Assembly: GCA_964036275.1 (NCBI GenBank)
Contig: OZ038437.1
Location: forward strand, 3,600,501-3,664,500
Reading direction: 5' to 3'
Length of the DNA stretch: 64,000 nucleotides
Origin: Litoditis marina
Lineage: Eukaryota; Nematoda; Chromadorea; Rhabditida; Rhabditidae
Within the stretch, counting starts at the first letter, position 1, and every line of letters begins with the position of its first letter. The notes under the pieces are model-generated. The model was not told the origin of the DNA. It did no database searches and saw nothing but the letters and a program-made list of their open reading frames with translations. Made by a program: the position numbers and the translations under genes. Shown piece after piece: positions 11,298-22,025 of the stretch.

Positions 11298-12449
11298 ATG
11301 TCTGGCCGGAATTTTCAAATCGATAAACCTCGTTTACTGGGAGAACACGAGGTGTACCAAGGTTATGGAGCACCGGATTCCCCGAAGGAGGCCGAGGTAT
11401 TTTTTATTTTTGCTTTTTTTTTCGTTACAGTTTTTGTTATAACTTTAGACTCTAGTTTTTTTTAGTAAAATTTAGGTTGTATTTTCGAGTTCAGTTGAGG
11501 TGCTCATTCCTATGAAAATACGTTCAACTGAAGAAGTTCTTTAGTTCACAATACACATGCTTTGTTCTTAGTTGATAATTAGATCATGAGAGAGTTCGTG
11601 TCAAATTCACTTAGGTCTAATTCACTCAACCCGGTTGCTTTGCTGAGCCAGACTCGGCGCTCGTCTGTCTGCAAATAACGCCATTATTTCCAATCTCTCA
11701 TGTTTACAGATTCTGTCTCTGCGGGCCCAAGTGAAGTACTATGAGAGTGAGAAAAAAGACTCAGACGTTAGGACTGTGCAGCTGAAAGTAGAGATGTCTC
11801 GAAAGGATACCGAAATTTTAAAGCTCCTTCAGAAGGTACACTTTTTATTGAATAGCTATTTTCAGTTAAAGTTAATTTCAAGCAGGTACTTCAATTCGTT
11901 GTGTGTAATTGATCTTTTTGTCTAGGGTTTCTTTTCCAGTTTTCAAGCTGTTATCGAGCGAAAATTGTGTTGTTTATATTGCAACCTAGTTTCAAATGTT
12001 GCAGATCGAGTGTCGTGACCAATGGTTGCTGAGAGAACATGACAGGTGTTGCTTGGCGGATCAGGCAGCACAGGAGGCCGATCGAAGAGCAACGGAGGCG
12101 GTTCTAATGCAGCGAAAGGCCGAGAAGGCGACAGAAGCAGTAGAAGAACAAAACAGGTCCCTGCAGCTGAAGGTATATTTTTTTCTGATAAAGCACACTT
12201 GTATTTACATGCGAAATATAATCAGCTCGCTGAGTTTGATTATTTCAGATTGAAAAACTAAGTAATTTTGTGCCGAGTGGAAGTCTAGTCTGAATTCGAG
12301 CTAATTTGAGAAAATTGAGTTGTTATCAATAGTTTGTGAGCACTGAGTAAGCAAAGTATTCATTGCATTATGTACAAACATGAATGTTATTTTTTCAGAT
12401 CAAATCGTTGACCTCGCAGATAGTGACGGTCGTAAACAGCCGGGCCTGA
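11298..12449 (+). CDS. Small coiled-coil protein, copy 1 (147 residues, 4 exons)
   Basis: Exons are 11298-11396, 11710-11835, 12005-12172 and 12399-12449 (33, 42, 56 and 16 codons plus stop). All introns are phase 0. Acceptors are tttacag, gttgcag and tttttcag. The protein starts MSGRNFQIDKPRLLG and then is almost wholly charged and helical: exon 2 has heptad-like Lys/Glu/Leu spacing and exon 3 is Ala/Glu/Arg-rich (AEKATEAVEEQNRSLQLK). It ends SLTSQIVTVVNSRA. No signal peptide or membrane segment is seen. The function is unknown; a structural or scaffold role is only a guess from the coiled coil. A paralogue lies at 30392-31489 with the same exon sizes for exon 2 and the same ending, which validates the model. 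It sits inside a large hairpin-forming inverted repeat. Confidence 0.75.
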
Positions 12450-12458
12450 TCCAGAGAA

Positions 12459-12542
12459 CCCCACTCTCCTCCTTCTCCTCCTGACTCCACTCTCCTCCTT
12501 CTCCTTCTGACTCCACTCTCCTCCTGACTACTGACTCCACTA
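12459..12542 (+). repeat. Minisatellite after the coiled-coil gene
   Basis: Imperfect tandem copies of ctccactctcctccttctcc with ctgactccact linkers, just beyond the stop codon, presumably in the 3' UTR. Confidence 0.7.
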
Positions 12543-12699
12543 AAGTAGTGTACTAACAGCAATGAATCATTGGTGAAATGTTTTTTTTGACTGGAATGAA
12601 CATTATGAGAAATCAACACAGAAGTAATAAAATAGCAAATGAGAAAAAAGCAAGCCGAGAAAAATAAAATTTAGCAACTCTTATTTATTCTCTTATTAT

Positions 12700-13060
12700 T
12701 TTATGTCTCTGTTTCTCCCTCTCATTCTTCTTCTTACTTCGTTTTCATTTTTGTTCCCTCTCTCTTTCTCCCCTCGGTCTTCCGAGACAAATGTACAATC
12801 GCCCCTCACCCAACAATCACCCCCCCCCCCCCTTGTGGTACTATTACCTCCCACCTAATTGAAGACCTAGAAACATCGCGCGAAGGCGGGCGGTAATTGG
12901 TAAATGGGTGGGGGAATATTGTATATTAATCAAATTTATAAAAAATACATACAATTTTTCAATTAATATAGATGGTAGTACGGGCCCTTTTCAACCCATT
13001 TTCTACCAGGGTGGGGGGCAATTGTAAACTACTCCCGGTCTTCCTTAGCTTTTGTGTGGT
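12700..13060. repeat. C/G-tract rich foldback-like DNA
   Basis: Contains a 14-base C run and later ggtgggg and gtggggggc tracts of opposite polarity, around an AT-rich centre. It occupies the same relative place as the G/C-tract block at 32510-32900 in the duplicated copy. No gene. Confidence 0.5.
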
Positions 13061-13249
13061 TAAAACAAAGCTCGGATTGTGGAGCTTTCATCGAACTTTT
13101 AGCGCGCGCGCATAAGAATCAGAATTCAAATTTATACAGGTTACCAGTTTGAATTCTGAGCTTCAAAAACTAATGTAGTTGAAACTGTAAAATTTACCGC
13201 AGCCGCTGAATCATTTGGCTCAGACAAGTTTGGAGCAAATTACATATCT

Positions 13250-13890
13250 GGGTGTACTGCAACAGAGATAGTTCCAAAAGTGTATCAAAGTTTATACGAT
13301 GAACTACAGTTTCTGTACTAAGAACCTGATAGACTAGTACCGAATCCTCGATAATATTGGGCGGCTGTCTCCTTGTGTAGAATATCAGACCACTGTAAAG
13401 TATGTTGACTCATACTACAAACTGCACTAATAAATTGTTCATTTACCCAAGTCTACACGATCCAGTCAAATCGTTATCCATTAGTATCCTCTGTACTTCA
13501 ACATAGATAGTTCACAATGTGTGTGGAGGTTCATACGACGAACTCCTAAGGAATTAGATGGCTTTGTACCACATCCTCAACAATAATTGTCTGCTCTTCT
13601 CTCCTCATTATTACTCTCATAAACACGGACTTTTTTTCCGAAAAAAGTATCAGCAAACTGAGTGTCCGGGTTCAAACTACAAACTACAACAATCGGCTAG
13701 TTCTCATTCAAGCCTACGCAATCCAGTCAAACCGTTAAACAAAGATAGTTCCAAATGTGTATCGAAGTTCATACGACAAACTACAGTTTCTGTAATCTGA
13801 AGAACCTGATAGACTAGTACCGAATCCTCAATAATAATGGGCGGCTGTTTCCTTGTCTAGAATATCAAATCACTGTAAAGTATGTTGACC
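13250..13890 (+). repeat. Decayed tandem repeats of about 250 bp
   Basis: The block containing gatagttccaaa, gttcatacgacgaact and agaacctgatagactagtacc occurs two to three times (about 13265, 13500 and 13740). A further relative occurs at 32325-32460 in the duplicate region, so the repeat predates the duplication. Confidence 0.6.
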
Positions 13891-14133
13891 CAATAGTGTG
13901 CCAGTGGAGTTGTAGTTCCTTTTCATTCACACTGAGACTTTGACAGCGTGCCAAGGGAAGAATAGATTAATTCCATAGAAATAACAGATTTTATCGAAAT
14001 AATGTCTACCCAGGTACTGCCACCAAGGTAATTTGCCGCTCAGAAAAAAATTCCAGCGTTTTAGAAAACAATAGCGTGTCTGGGCATTTTTTGGCACGTT
14101 GCCGAGGTCACAGTGGGATGGCAAAAACCATAG
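13819..14133 (-). repeat. Right arm of the long inverted repeat
   Basis: Reverse complement of 10731-11045 with few differences, from accgaatcctcaataataat to gcaaaaaccata. Confidence 0.9.
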
Positions 14134-14519
14134 ATGGTTCTGGAGTCACAACGGCTATCTTTCGGAACACAAAGTCACTTTTCAGTTTTCAATGAGAACG
14201 GCTTCTTCCTGAAAACTTGAAAACCCGTCCATCCATGAAAACTAACAGACAGAAAGGACGTGTCCTTTCTGTTGGAGCCAGTTCTTCGTGTTCAGTTGCC
14301 CTTTTTGTCGAGTAGTGCCCGGAGTGTTTATCCGGAAAACCGCGTTCAGTGCCCGATTGTGTACTTTCCTCCAGGAAAATGGGTATAAATGACCAATCCG
14401 TTGAGGGAAAGTCATATCGCAGATGAAATGAATCACCAAGCTACTCCCGGAGCCCACCCAGCCAGACGAGAAGATACTCTTCAATAACACTCTCTGATGA
14501 CAAGCATACTCACCGCAGC

Positions 14520-15190
14520 AAGGTACCTCTCTCTTCGTTTCTCTTCCTCCTTCTCTATCTTCCTCTCTTTCTCTCTCTCTTCTTTTCTTTATCTCTCTCT
14601 CCATCAGCGTCTCTTACTTTCCTTTTCCCTCTATCCCTCCCCTCCTACTCTTCCGATTCTCTGTCTCTCTTGATTTTATTCTCTCGGTTTCTCTGTTCTC
14701 AATTCTCTCACCCGCGACGTCCTTTCTCTCCTCTTTCACGCCATCTCTCTACACTTTTTCTTTTTAGTCAACTTCTTCCTCTTCTATTCCCATCCCTCCG
14801 TATCTCTATCTTCTCTCTCTCTCTCTTTTCCCATACTTTTTCATTTCTCTGTCTGTCTCTCTCTCTCTCTCTCTGTTACTTCTATTCTCTTTTAGTCGTC
14901 GTCAACGGAAAGGGTGGAGAGTACTGTATATCTCACTTTTCACTGTGTACGCACCCAGGTCTTCGACTTTAAAACTTGCCGGTCATGTGCTCTGATAGGG
15001 CAGTCTTTAGCGCCCTACAAATCTTTTACTCGCAGGTTCGATTCCGGAGATAGACAAAAACTTTTAAACTTGGCACTCACTATACTTCTCTTTTATTTGT
15101 CTCTCTCTCTCTCTCCCGCTCACTCAATCCTAAATAAAACTCTAAAAATCTGCTAGACACTCTCCCATTCCTTATCATCCTCCTTCACTT
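14520..15190 (+). repeat. Polypyrimidine low-complexity tract
   Basis: Long CT-rich sequence with tetcct-like and tctctc runs; frames here encode only Ser/Leu/Phe and are composition artefacts. The equivalent tract in the duplicate copy is at 33060-33620. A SINE sits inside. Confidence 0.75.
14896..15082 (+). repeat. tRNA-derived SINE, copy 1 (diverged)
   Basis: Carries the family head (gtcgtcaacgg...gtactgtatatctcac), an A-box-like stretch (gatagggcagtctttagcg) and a B box (ggttcgattcc). Three better copies are at 40028, 50458 and 60504. Confidence 0.75.
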
Positions 15191-15255
15191 TCTCCCTCGG
15201 CCTCTCTCACTAGCGTATAGTTGTTGTATTCCCATTTTTGGGTTTATTTAATAGA

Positions 15256-16237
15256 ATAGATTTATTCGTGATTTAACACGTGACTTCCACATAGTATGTG
15301 GCACTCCAGAAATGAGTAATTGGAGAGGAAAAGTGAAAAGAAAAAGGGTATGGTTACCCTGTTACGCGCACATAATATTACATGCAATTTAACAGTGCTG
15401 GACGACGGCGATTGAACCAAATGATTTGTGGGACAATAGTTATCTTGAAATAGACGTTGTAATGAAGATATGTTTTGTAAAGAGATCATCCGGATTGGCA
15501 TGTTTGGCTGGGATGAGCACGTTGGCTGCGCCATGTGTGAAAACAGAGGGATGCAATAGACGGTCACAAAATACATAGTAATAAGACATAAATTCTGCGC
15601 TGTTTTGAGTTTGCCCGTTCTTGTAACTCTCTACCAAAAATCGAATAGTTCGATCATGCATGCAACAATGCTATCCAGTGTCACGACGGTTCAGTTAGTA
15701 ACGTTGCCCCTAACCAATGACACTTCGTAGATCAGATTTCTACCACAGAGTACAGTGAACGGCCGCACTTCGCAACACCGCGGATAGACATAAATGTCAT
15801 CCCACCTAATAAGACATAGAAAACATTTGTGACCATCCATATATGCATAGGGATATATATTCAAACATCTTTGTGCTAGTGTAGGCTTTTGAAGTCTCAA
15901 TTCCAACCAAGACATGTTTCATCCTCTCTTACTAGCACTACTGGAAATAATGAGCCGTTTTGGACAATCACCGTTATGTCCACACTGTGTGTATAGAAAT
16001 ATAATGAAGGGAGAGATTTTGTCACATGCTGAGCTCTACAACTAATTGCGGCGATAGTTTTGGAGTGCCACAACTATTAATCGCTGTATTTTATCAGTTT
16101 TGTTTTCTTGACGGAACGGGGCATCATGGATGGAACACATCGGTCTTGGAACACTGTACAGCACTTGAATTGCAAGATCATCAACCACAGCTTGACAAAC
16201 AGTAACTGAAATTTTGAGTAGAGTAAATGTGTACACA
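15256..16237. other. Intergenic DNA with a dispersed repeat
   Basis: No credible gene. The stretch 15280-15450 (cacgtgacttccacat... caaatgatttgtgggacaat) is distantly related to 52290-52440, so it is a dispersed repeat. Confidence 0.45.
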
Positions 16238-17465
16238 TCAAACTACTTTTATTTTCAAAAGAAACTCTTTATGCTCAGCTTGAGACATGTTTGCACCATA
16301 AAATGATGTTGGAAGTAATCTTGACCAACGACGTATTCTCATGAAATAAGAGTGGTCATACAGATTGAACTTCGTAAAGTCTATTTGCATTTCAAATTGA
16401 CTATTCCGGCCTCCGGTCGGGCGCAATATAAAAAAGTTGGAAAACTTCAATGGCGACACAGAGTTCAAAATTTGCTTAAAGTTGATCAAATCGATTTTCA
16501 CTCTTCTCACAGCTAGGTATTCGAGTTTAAACATTTTCAATCGATTCTCATACGAAGGTGCGTCTCTTGGCGAGACTCTGTTCAGTTTACAGTACAGTAT
16601 TCTAGTGAAAGTTCGTTGAACGTTTTCAATACATGTAACATCTTTCCTGAGGTAAGGGCTCCATACACTGCAGCCATACTCGAGAATAGGTAGCACAAAT
16701 GATTTGAATAATCTAATCATACATTGTGAGTTGGGGTTTGCAAACAGTCTTAGAATGATAAACATAGCACATCGCGCCTTCCTAGTCAAGTTTTCGATGT
16801 GGGTGGTGAATGTTAAACGATTGGTTACGAGAATACCTAGATCTTTCATAGTCTCAGTTGTTTCAAGGTGTGTCTGATCATAAAGCGTATACTGATGACG
16901 CGGGTTGTTTTTCCCAAAATGCATTATGCGTGTTTTGGTTGCGGACAGCTTAAGTTGTCGAGCTGCCATGTAGGAAACTAAAGAATCTATACATGTTTGC
17001 AAAACGTGTGTATCAGAATTGGTTTGATTTTTCAGCATTTTCAGATCATCAGCAAACATATACAAGCGTACGCCGCGACATACTGGGAACATCTTTGGTA
17101 GATCAAACATATATATTAGAAATAGTATTGGACCGAGAACTGAACCCTGAGGTACACCACTGATCACATCAAACGATGAAGAGAAAGAACCGTTGATATT
17201 AACTTTGCAAGAACGATTCTTGAGAAATGACGAAATCCAACACCACAGATTTCCCCTCACTCCTAGTTTGGCTAGGATGTGTAGCACCTTATCATGAGAA
17301 ACAGTATCGAAAGCTTTGGCGACATCATAGTAAACTACATCGACATTCGAACCGGAAGAAACACTACTCAAGACGTTGTTCGTGTAGTCGAGCATTTGAT
17401 GGGAAGTTGACATACCAGAGCGGAACCCAAACTGTTCTTTCGGAAGAATACAATTAGTGTTTAAC
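16238..17465 (-). pseudogene. LINE-A reverse transcriptase, C-terminal half
   Basis: An open minus-strand frame gives RT motifs PKEQFGFRSGMS, VYYDVAKAFDTVSHDK, SGVPQGSVLGP, the catalytic YMFADDLKML and the C-terminal thumb region (LEYGCSVWSPYLRKD), to a natural stop at 16238. It is the 3' part of one LINE whose upstream parts lie at 21568-22025, about 23936-24137 and 28690-29500. A 4.1-kb TIR element interrupts it at 17466-21561. Across that junction the RT frame continues exactly when the element and one 6-bp duplication are discounted. The family resembles the CR1/jockey-type group with an APE endonuclease (inference). Confidence 0.9.
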
Positions 17466-20400
17466 TGTGCGTGTACAAAAAACGACACCGTTTTTTCAAT
17501 CGCGTTCGCAAAATCGAGTCGAGGGGGCGTGGCGAAGTCGAGGGGGCGTGGCGGAATCGACCAATCACAGCACGCCTATTCAAATTCAAATATGGCGGGA
17601 ATTTCGAAAGTTTAAATTAAACTCGAACTTTTTAATTTTAATTCAAATGAAACTTTTGGCATTTATGCTTGTATTTATTCAAGTTATGGTTTTATAATAT
17701 TGTGATTAGCCTACATTATTGGTTTTTACAAAACCAAATAAGAAAACAGAAAACGACAGAAAATCGATTTTTTATCATAATTAAGTTAAGTTTAACTCGA
17801 TATCACTCAGTCGTTCTTTATTTCACTGTATTTGGGAGTGGAGAATCGTTTAGGACTGGTTATGTTGTGGTAAACGGAGACACACAACGAGGAAGAAGAA
17901 AAGTTGTGAACGAGTGTAGAGGAATAGAGTTTATATAAGTTTATAGTTCGTTTCACCGATCAATAGCCCTCTCTTACAGTAAATTTATGTTGGCGGAGCA
18001 ACGAGGTTGGCAAGTATCCAAGATGTAGATTTGGATCAAAAATTAGGCTCAGGAAGGGACCGTACACGCAAGCTCTGGGCGGAACGGCGCCATTTAGCGC
18101 ATGGCCATAGACATGTGGGAGAACAAAATAGCTCTCATATACAGCTGGCTCTAGATCGCATGCCTTATATGATCAAAGTTATATCATTTGAAGATTTAAC
18201 CAAGAAAATACTACTCTAAAGTCAATTGAGCAACTATACTTTCTCACAACCCTTTATCAACAGAACGTAAGTTATATAGCAAACTTTATGTGGCTAATTT
18301 ATGATAGTTCACAATAAATTTAATTCACTACAACGATTCTCTACTTTTCTGATTTATTCAATCAAAACTTATGATAATGGCGAAAGTGCGATAGTTCGTT
18401 ATTAAACACTCAAGAGGTGAACGATTGATTTGGAAAAACCCAGAAAAATAACGTTAGTTGAATGAAATTGTAATTTAATTGAAAACGCCGCACGCGAGCT
18501 GAATAACTTGTTTTGGTTCCATACTACATAGGCTCAGATTCACATAATAACCGGACAATACCCACTGAAGATGATTGTGAGGAGTATAGCTCTAGCTCGA
18601 GGCTAGCTCTCCCCAAAACGGGTGTAAATGTCGGTGTTTAATGCTCTAAGATCTGGTTGTTCGTAGTTTGACCCTGCTGCTTTTCAATCGAATGAAACTT
18701 TCCACGCATGAACTCGTATTTAGTTCAAACATGGTTTCGTAAGATTATCAATTACCTAGAACGAAAGAAGAAAAACCCTTGTGTTATTGTAATGAATACA
18801 AAACTAAACAATATTTGCGCGACAAATCAACATTTGCGCGACTTTTTGAAAAGATTTTGAAACGTGAGATGATTACGCACTTGAACGAAAATGATATCAT
18901 ATCTTCACATCAACACGGTTTTAGAAAGGGTAAATCTGTAGAAACACAGATGTTAGAATGTCTCAATGAATGGACTTTATCCCTCGATAGGAAAGAATGT
19001 GTCGATGTAGTGTATTTCGACTTTTCTAAAGCGTTCGATAGAGTTTCACATAAATTGCTAGTTCTTAAAATGGAGAAACTTGGATTTCACAGAATGATTG
19101 TAGCATGGGTGAAAGAATACTTAACGAATCGCACGTTTGCAGTCAGAGTAAACTCAAGTTTTTCTTCGAATCGCAAAATAACTAGTGGTGTTCCACAAGG
19201 AAGTGCGCTTTCTCCTGTTCTGTTTAACATTTTCACGTGCGAATTACCTAACACACTTACAGATTCGAGTGTGAAATGCAAGGTCTTCGCAGACGATACG
19301 AAAGTTTATAAGTCGTTTATGCCTAGAGGTTCTAACAAAGATCTGCAAAGTTGTTTAGATCGAATGTATAAGTGGTCTGTAGATTGGGGGTTACCACTAT
19401 CAGTAGAAAAATCACAAGTTATGCATCTGGGCTACAACAACCCGAAGCAAAACTATATATTGAACGGAGCAGTTATGAAGCAAGTCACTGAAAAAGTTAG
19501 AGATTTGGGTTTCTTGTTGAATAGCAGTCTTTCCTTCAAAGATCATGTGCGACATATTGTACAGTTAGCAAAATATAGAACTTACAATCTTTTCAAGGTA
19601 TTGAAAACCAATAAAGAAAGTATTTGGATTAAAGCGTACAAAACCTATATTCGTCCAATGGTTGAGTTCGGAACAACGGTGTTCAATTCAGATAGAGGAT
19701 TCGTAAAGAAAATTGAATCAGTTCAGAATAATTTCACCAGAAAATTGTTCTTCCGGCTTGGTGGCTACAAATATTGCACTATTCCCAGCTCTTCATTTAG
19801 GAACAGGAAATTAAAATTGATATCATTGGAATCTAGAAGAAATACAACTGATTTAGTTATGATACACAAAATAATAACTGGACAATGTGGTCTAAATGCG
19901 ATTGACTTTTTCACGTTCAATCGTTCACGTACCCGAGGTACAAAGGAGAAGATTAGCTTTCCAATACCAAAAACTAGTCATCGTGCACAGTTCTTCACTA
20001 TTCGTGCCGGTTCAAAATACTTGAAACACAGCAAGAACAAAAATATTCCGAGTTCTCTTGCGGCGGCCAAGAAATATTTTTCGGAAAAGCACTTGTAACT
20101 GACCTTACTATGTTTATTAGTCAAAACCCCATTGAATTGTCGATCGTTGTACTGTAGTCATATATATGCTCATTCAATGTTCACCTTACTGTTCACCATG
20201 TTTCGATTCGTGTTTTCATAATGCTCAAATAATTCAGTTGGTTTTTATTCATTTTTCGTTCTCTCTATGTATCTCACATGCTTGCATGTAAATAAATCAA
20301 TCAAATAAACAGTTTACTTAGGTTTGATTGAAAGTAATGCAAGGAGAGAAGCACTAAATATTTGCTACTTGTTCCATTCTGATTCTCAAAATTGATTGAA

Positions 20401-21561
20401 TCATATAGGCAAACGTCACACACAAGAACTTTTTTCGCATGAAAGAATTATGAAAAGAAAAGATATAGAGCATCCTAATGGGAGCTCTTTTTTTAATATT
20501 TCATATGCTCTACATCTTGAAAACGTCTTCTAGAGCATCATCGTTATCACGTCTAATTTAACGTTTGTCCCTCTGCTATATAACAACTATATAACTCTGC
20601 TATATAACTCTGTTATAACAGTGTTTCAACCAACTACATCGAACATTGAGAATGCGATCAAGTTTGTAATTATAGATGAGCTTTTTTAGTGTAAATCAGT
20701 TTGTGTGTGTACTACGCCGCATAATATGTAGGCATAAACAAATATTATTGCCTCTATAGGGAAGTTATTTTGAGAACTAAGCAATAGAACAGAGAAAATA
20801 TTGAACACACGTTGTGTGACTGCTTGTTTGAAGCAATAAAGTTATGATATCTTCATTTTCACACTGAGTTTCTAGTACATAGAAGAACAACCTGCAAAAT
20901 TCCGAACTAAAAACAGCGTAAAGTCTCCTATATTGAAGAGGGGTTTGTGGCAATCGTTTATACTAATTTTACCAACTAATCACGCTCCTCAACTTTCAAA
21001 ACTATCGTTATGGTATCAATACGTTCCTCAGTTTACGAATGTGAGGTCGATCTACAACCACAGAGGTTAGCAAAAAAGGTTGGGTTACCGAAAAACCCGG
21101 CTAGATATAGAATTCACAGCTGGTTCAAGCTGATTGGTAGATACAAACTTGATTTAGTTCCCCTTAACGCCTTTCCCTTCAACATTTTGGTTGACCACGT
21201 TCTAAAACAACGTAACCTCATCTTTTATTGATATTTTTCGGTTATATTATGAACTTCAGCTTGAGTAGTATCGACTGAAGAACATAGAACTAAAGATACT
21301 TGTTAAAAAACTATAGTAGTTTTCTTATTTGGTTCTTTAAAACTAATAATGTAGTCATAAAATCATAACGTTACTAAATACAAGCTTGAATGCCAAAAGT
21401 TTGAGTTATAGTTAAACTTTCGAAACTCCCGCCATTTTTGAATTTGAATAGGCGTGCTGTGATTGGTCGATTCCGCCACGCCCCCTCGACTTTGCCACGC
21501 CCCCTCGACTCGATTTTGCGAACGCGATTGAAAAAACCGTGTCGTTTTTTGTACACGCACA
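17466..21561. mobile_element. 4.1-kb TIR element inserted in LINE-A
   Basis: Ends match as inverted repeats: tgtgcgtgtacaaaaaacga at 17466 and its complement ending at 21561, extending roughly 240-290 bp inwards (to about 17756 and 21319). A 6-bp duplication, tttaac, flanks it (17460-17465 and 21562-21567). Within the TIR a motif gtcgagggggcgtggc is tandemly doubled. No transposase-like frame is seen, so it looks non-autonomous; a truncated LINE (18779-20310) has inserted in its middle. The superfamily is not clear: a 6-bp duplication containing TTAA leaves piggyBac/Kolobok-type and other groups open. Confidence 0.88.
18779..20098 (+). pseudogene. LINE-B reverse transcriptase, 5'-truncated
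   Basis: A 439-residue frame with RT motifs HQHGFRKGKSVETQ, VYFDFSKAFDRVSHK, SGVPQGSALSPVLF, catalytic KVFADDTKVY and a long C-terminal region ending in KYFSEKHL. The endonuclease and the first RT motifs are missing, as expected for incomplete reverse transcription. A 3' UTR continues to an A-rich tail (aaataaatcaatcaaataaa, about 20288-20308). It lies inside the 17466-21561 TIR element. A shorter 3'-end copy of the same family is at 42930-43345. Confidence 0.9.
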
Positions 21562-21567
21562 TTTAAC

Positions 21568-22025
21568 CAAGCTTCAAGAGGTTTTTTGATACACCGTTCC
21601 ATCAGTTTACAAGGAGTGCACGTTATGCTAATGGGTCGGTAGTCGGACGGTTTGGATGCATTTCTATTTTTCAGCACGGCTGTTACAAACGACCGTTTCC
21701 AAACTAGAGGTACAGTACCTAACCGCAGAGAAACATTGAATATGTGGGCTAATGGTTCAGTGATTACACTATAACATTCCTCGAATATTGCCTGAGGAAT
21801 ACCATCAGGAGACAGCGAAAATGATGGTTTCAGTGTTTTGCATACTGCAAAAACGTCTGAAGGGCATATTAGGAATGAGCTCAGAATACGATTACTTGGC
21901 ATTGTCAGAGTTGGTTTATTACCATTATCGGAAACAAAAACGGAACTGAAGTAATCTGCCAATAGTTGAGCTTTTTGCTCATCTGACTTAACCTTAGTAT
22001 CATTCATGAAAAAGTGGGGGCCCAA
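21568..22025 (-). pseudogene. LINE-A reverse transcriptase, N-terminal part
   Basis: Minus-strand frame with the pre-RT and first RT blocks: DEQKAQLLADYFSSVF, LSPDGIPQ, WKRSFVTAVLKN and DYRPISITCTPCKLMERC, reaching EAWLN at the TIR insertion, after which the frame resumes at 17459. The upstream side is interrupted at about 22021 by the next inserted element. Confidence 0.88.

Noticed and set aside
18560..18620. Possible promoter or gene start upstream of LINE-B
   Set aside because: No ATG frame or motif; simply the interior of the TIR element next to the LINE 5' truncation.
17466..21561. Search for a transposase inside the 4.1-kb TIR element
   Set aside because: Small frames at 18007-18219 and 21010-21231 have no catalytic motif or splice context. 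The only long frame belongs to the nested LINE-B.
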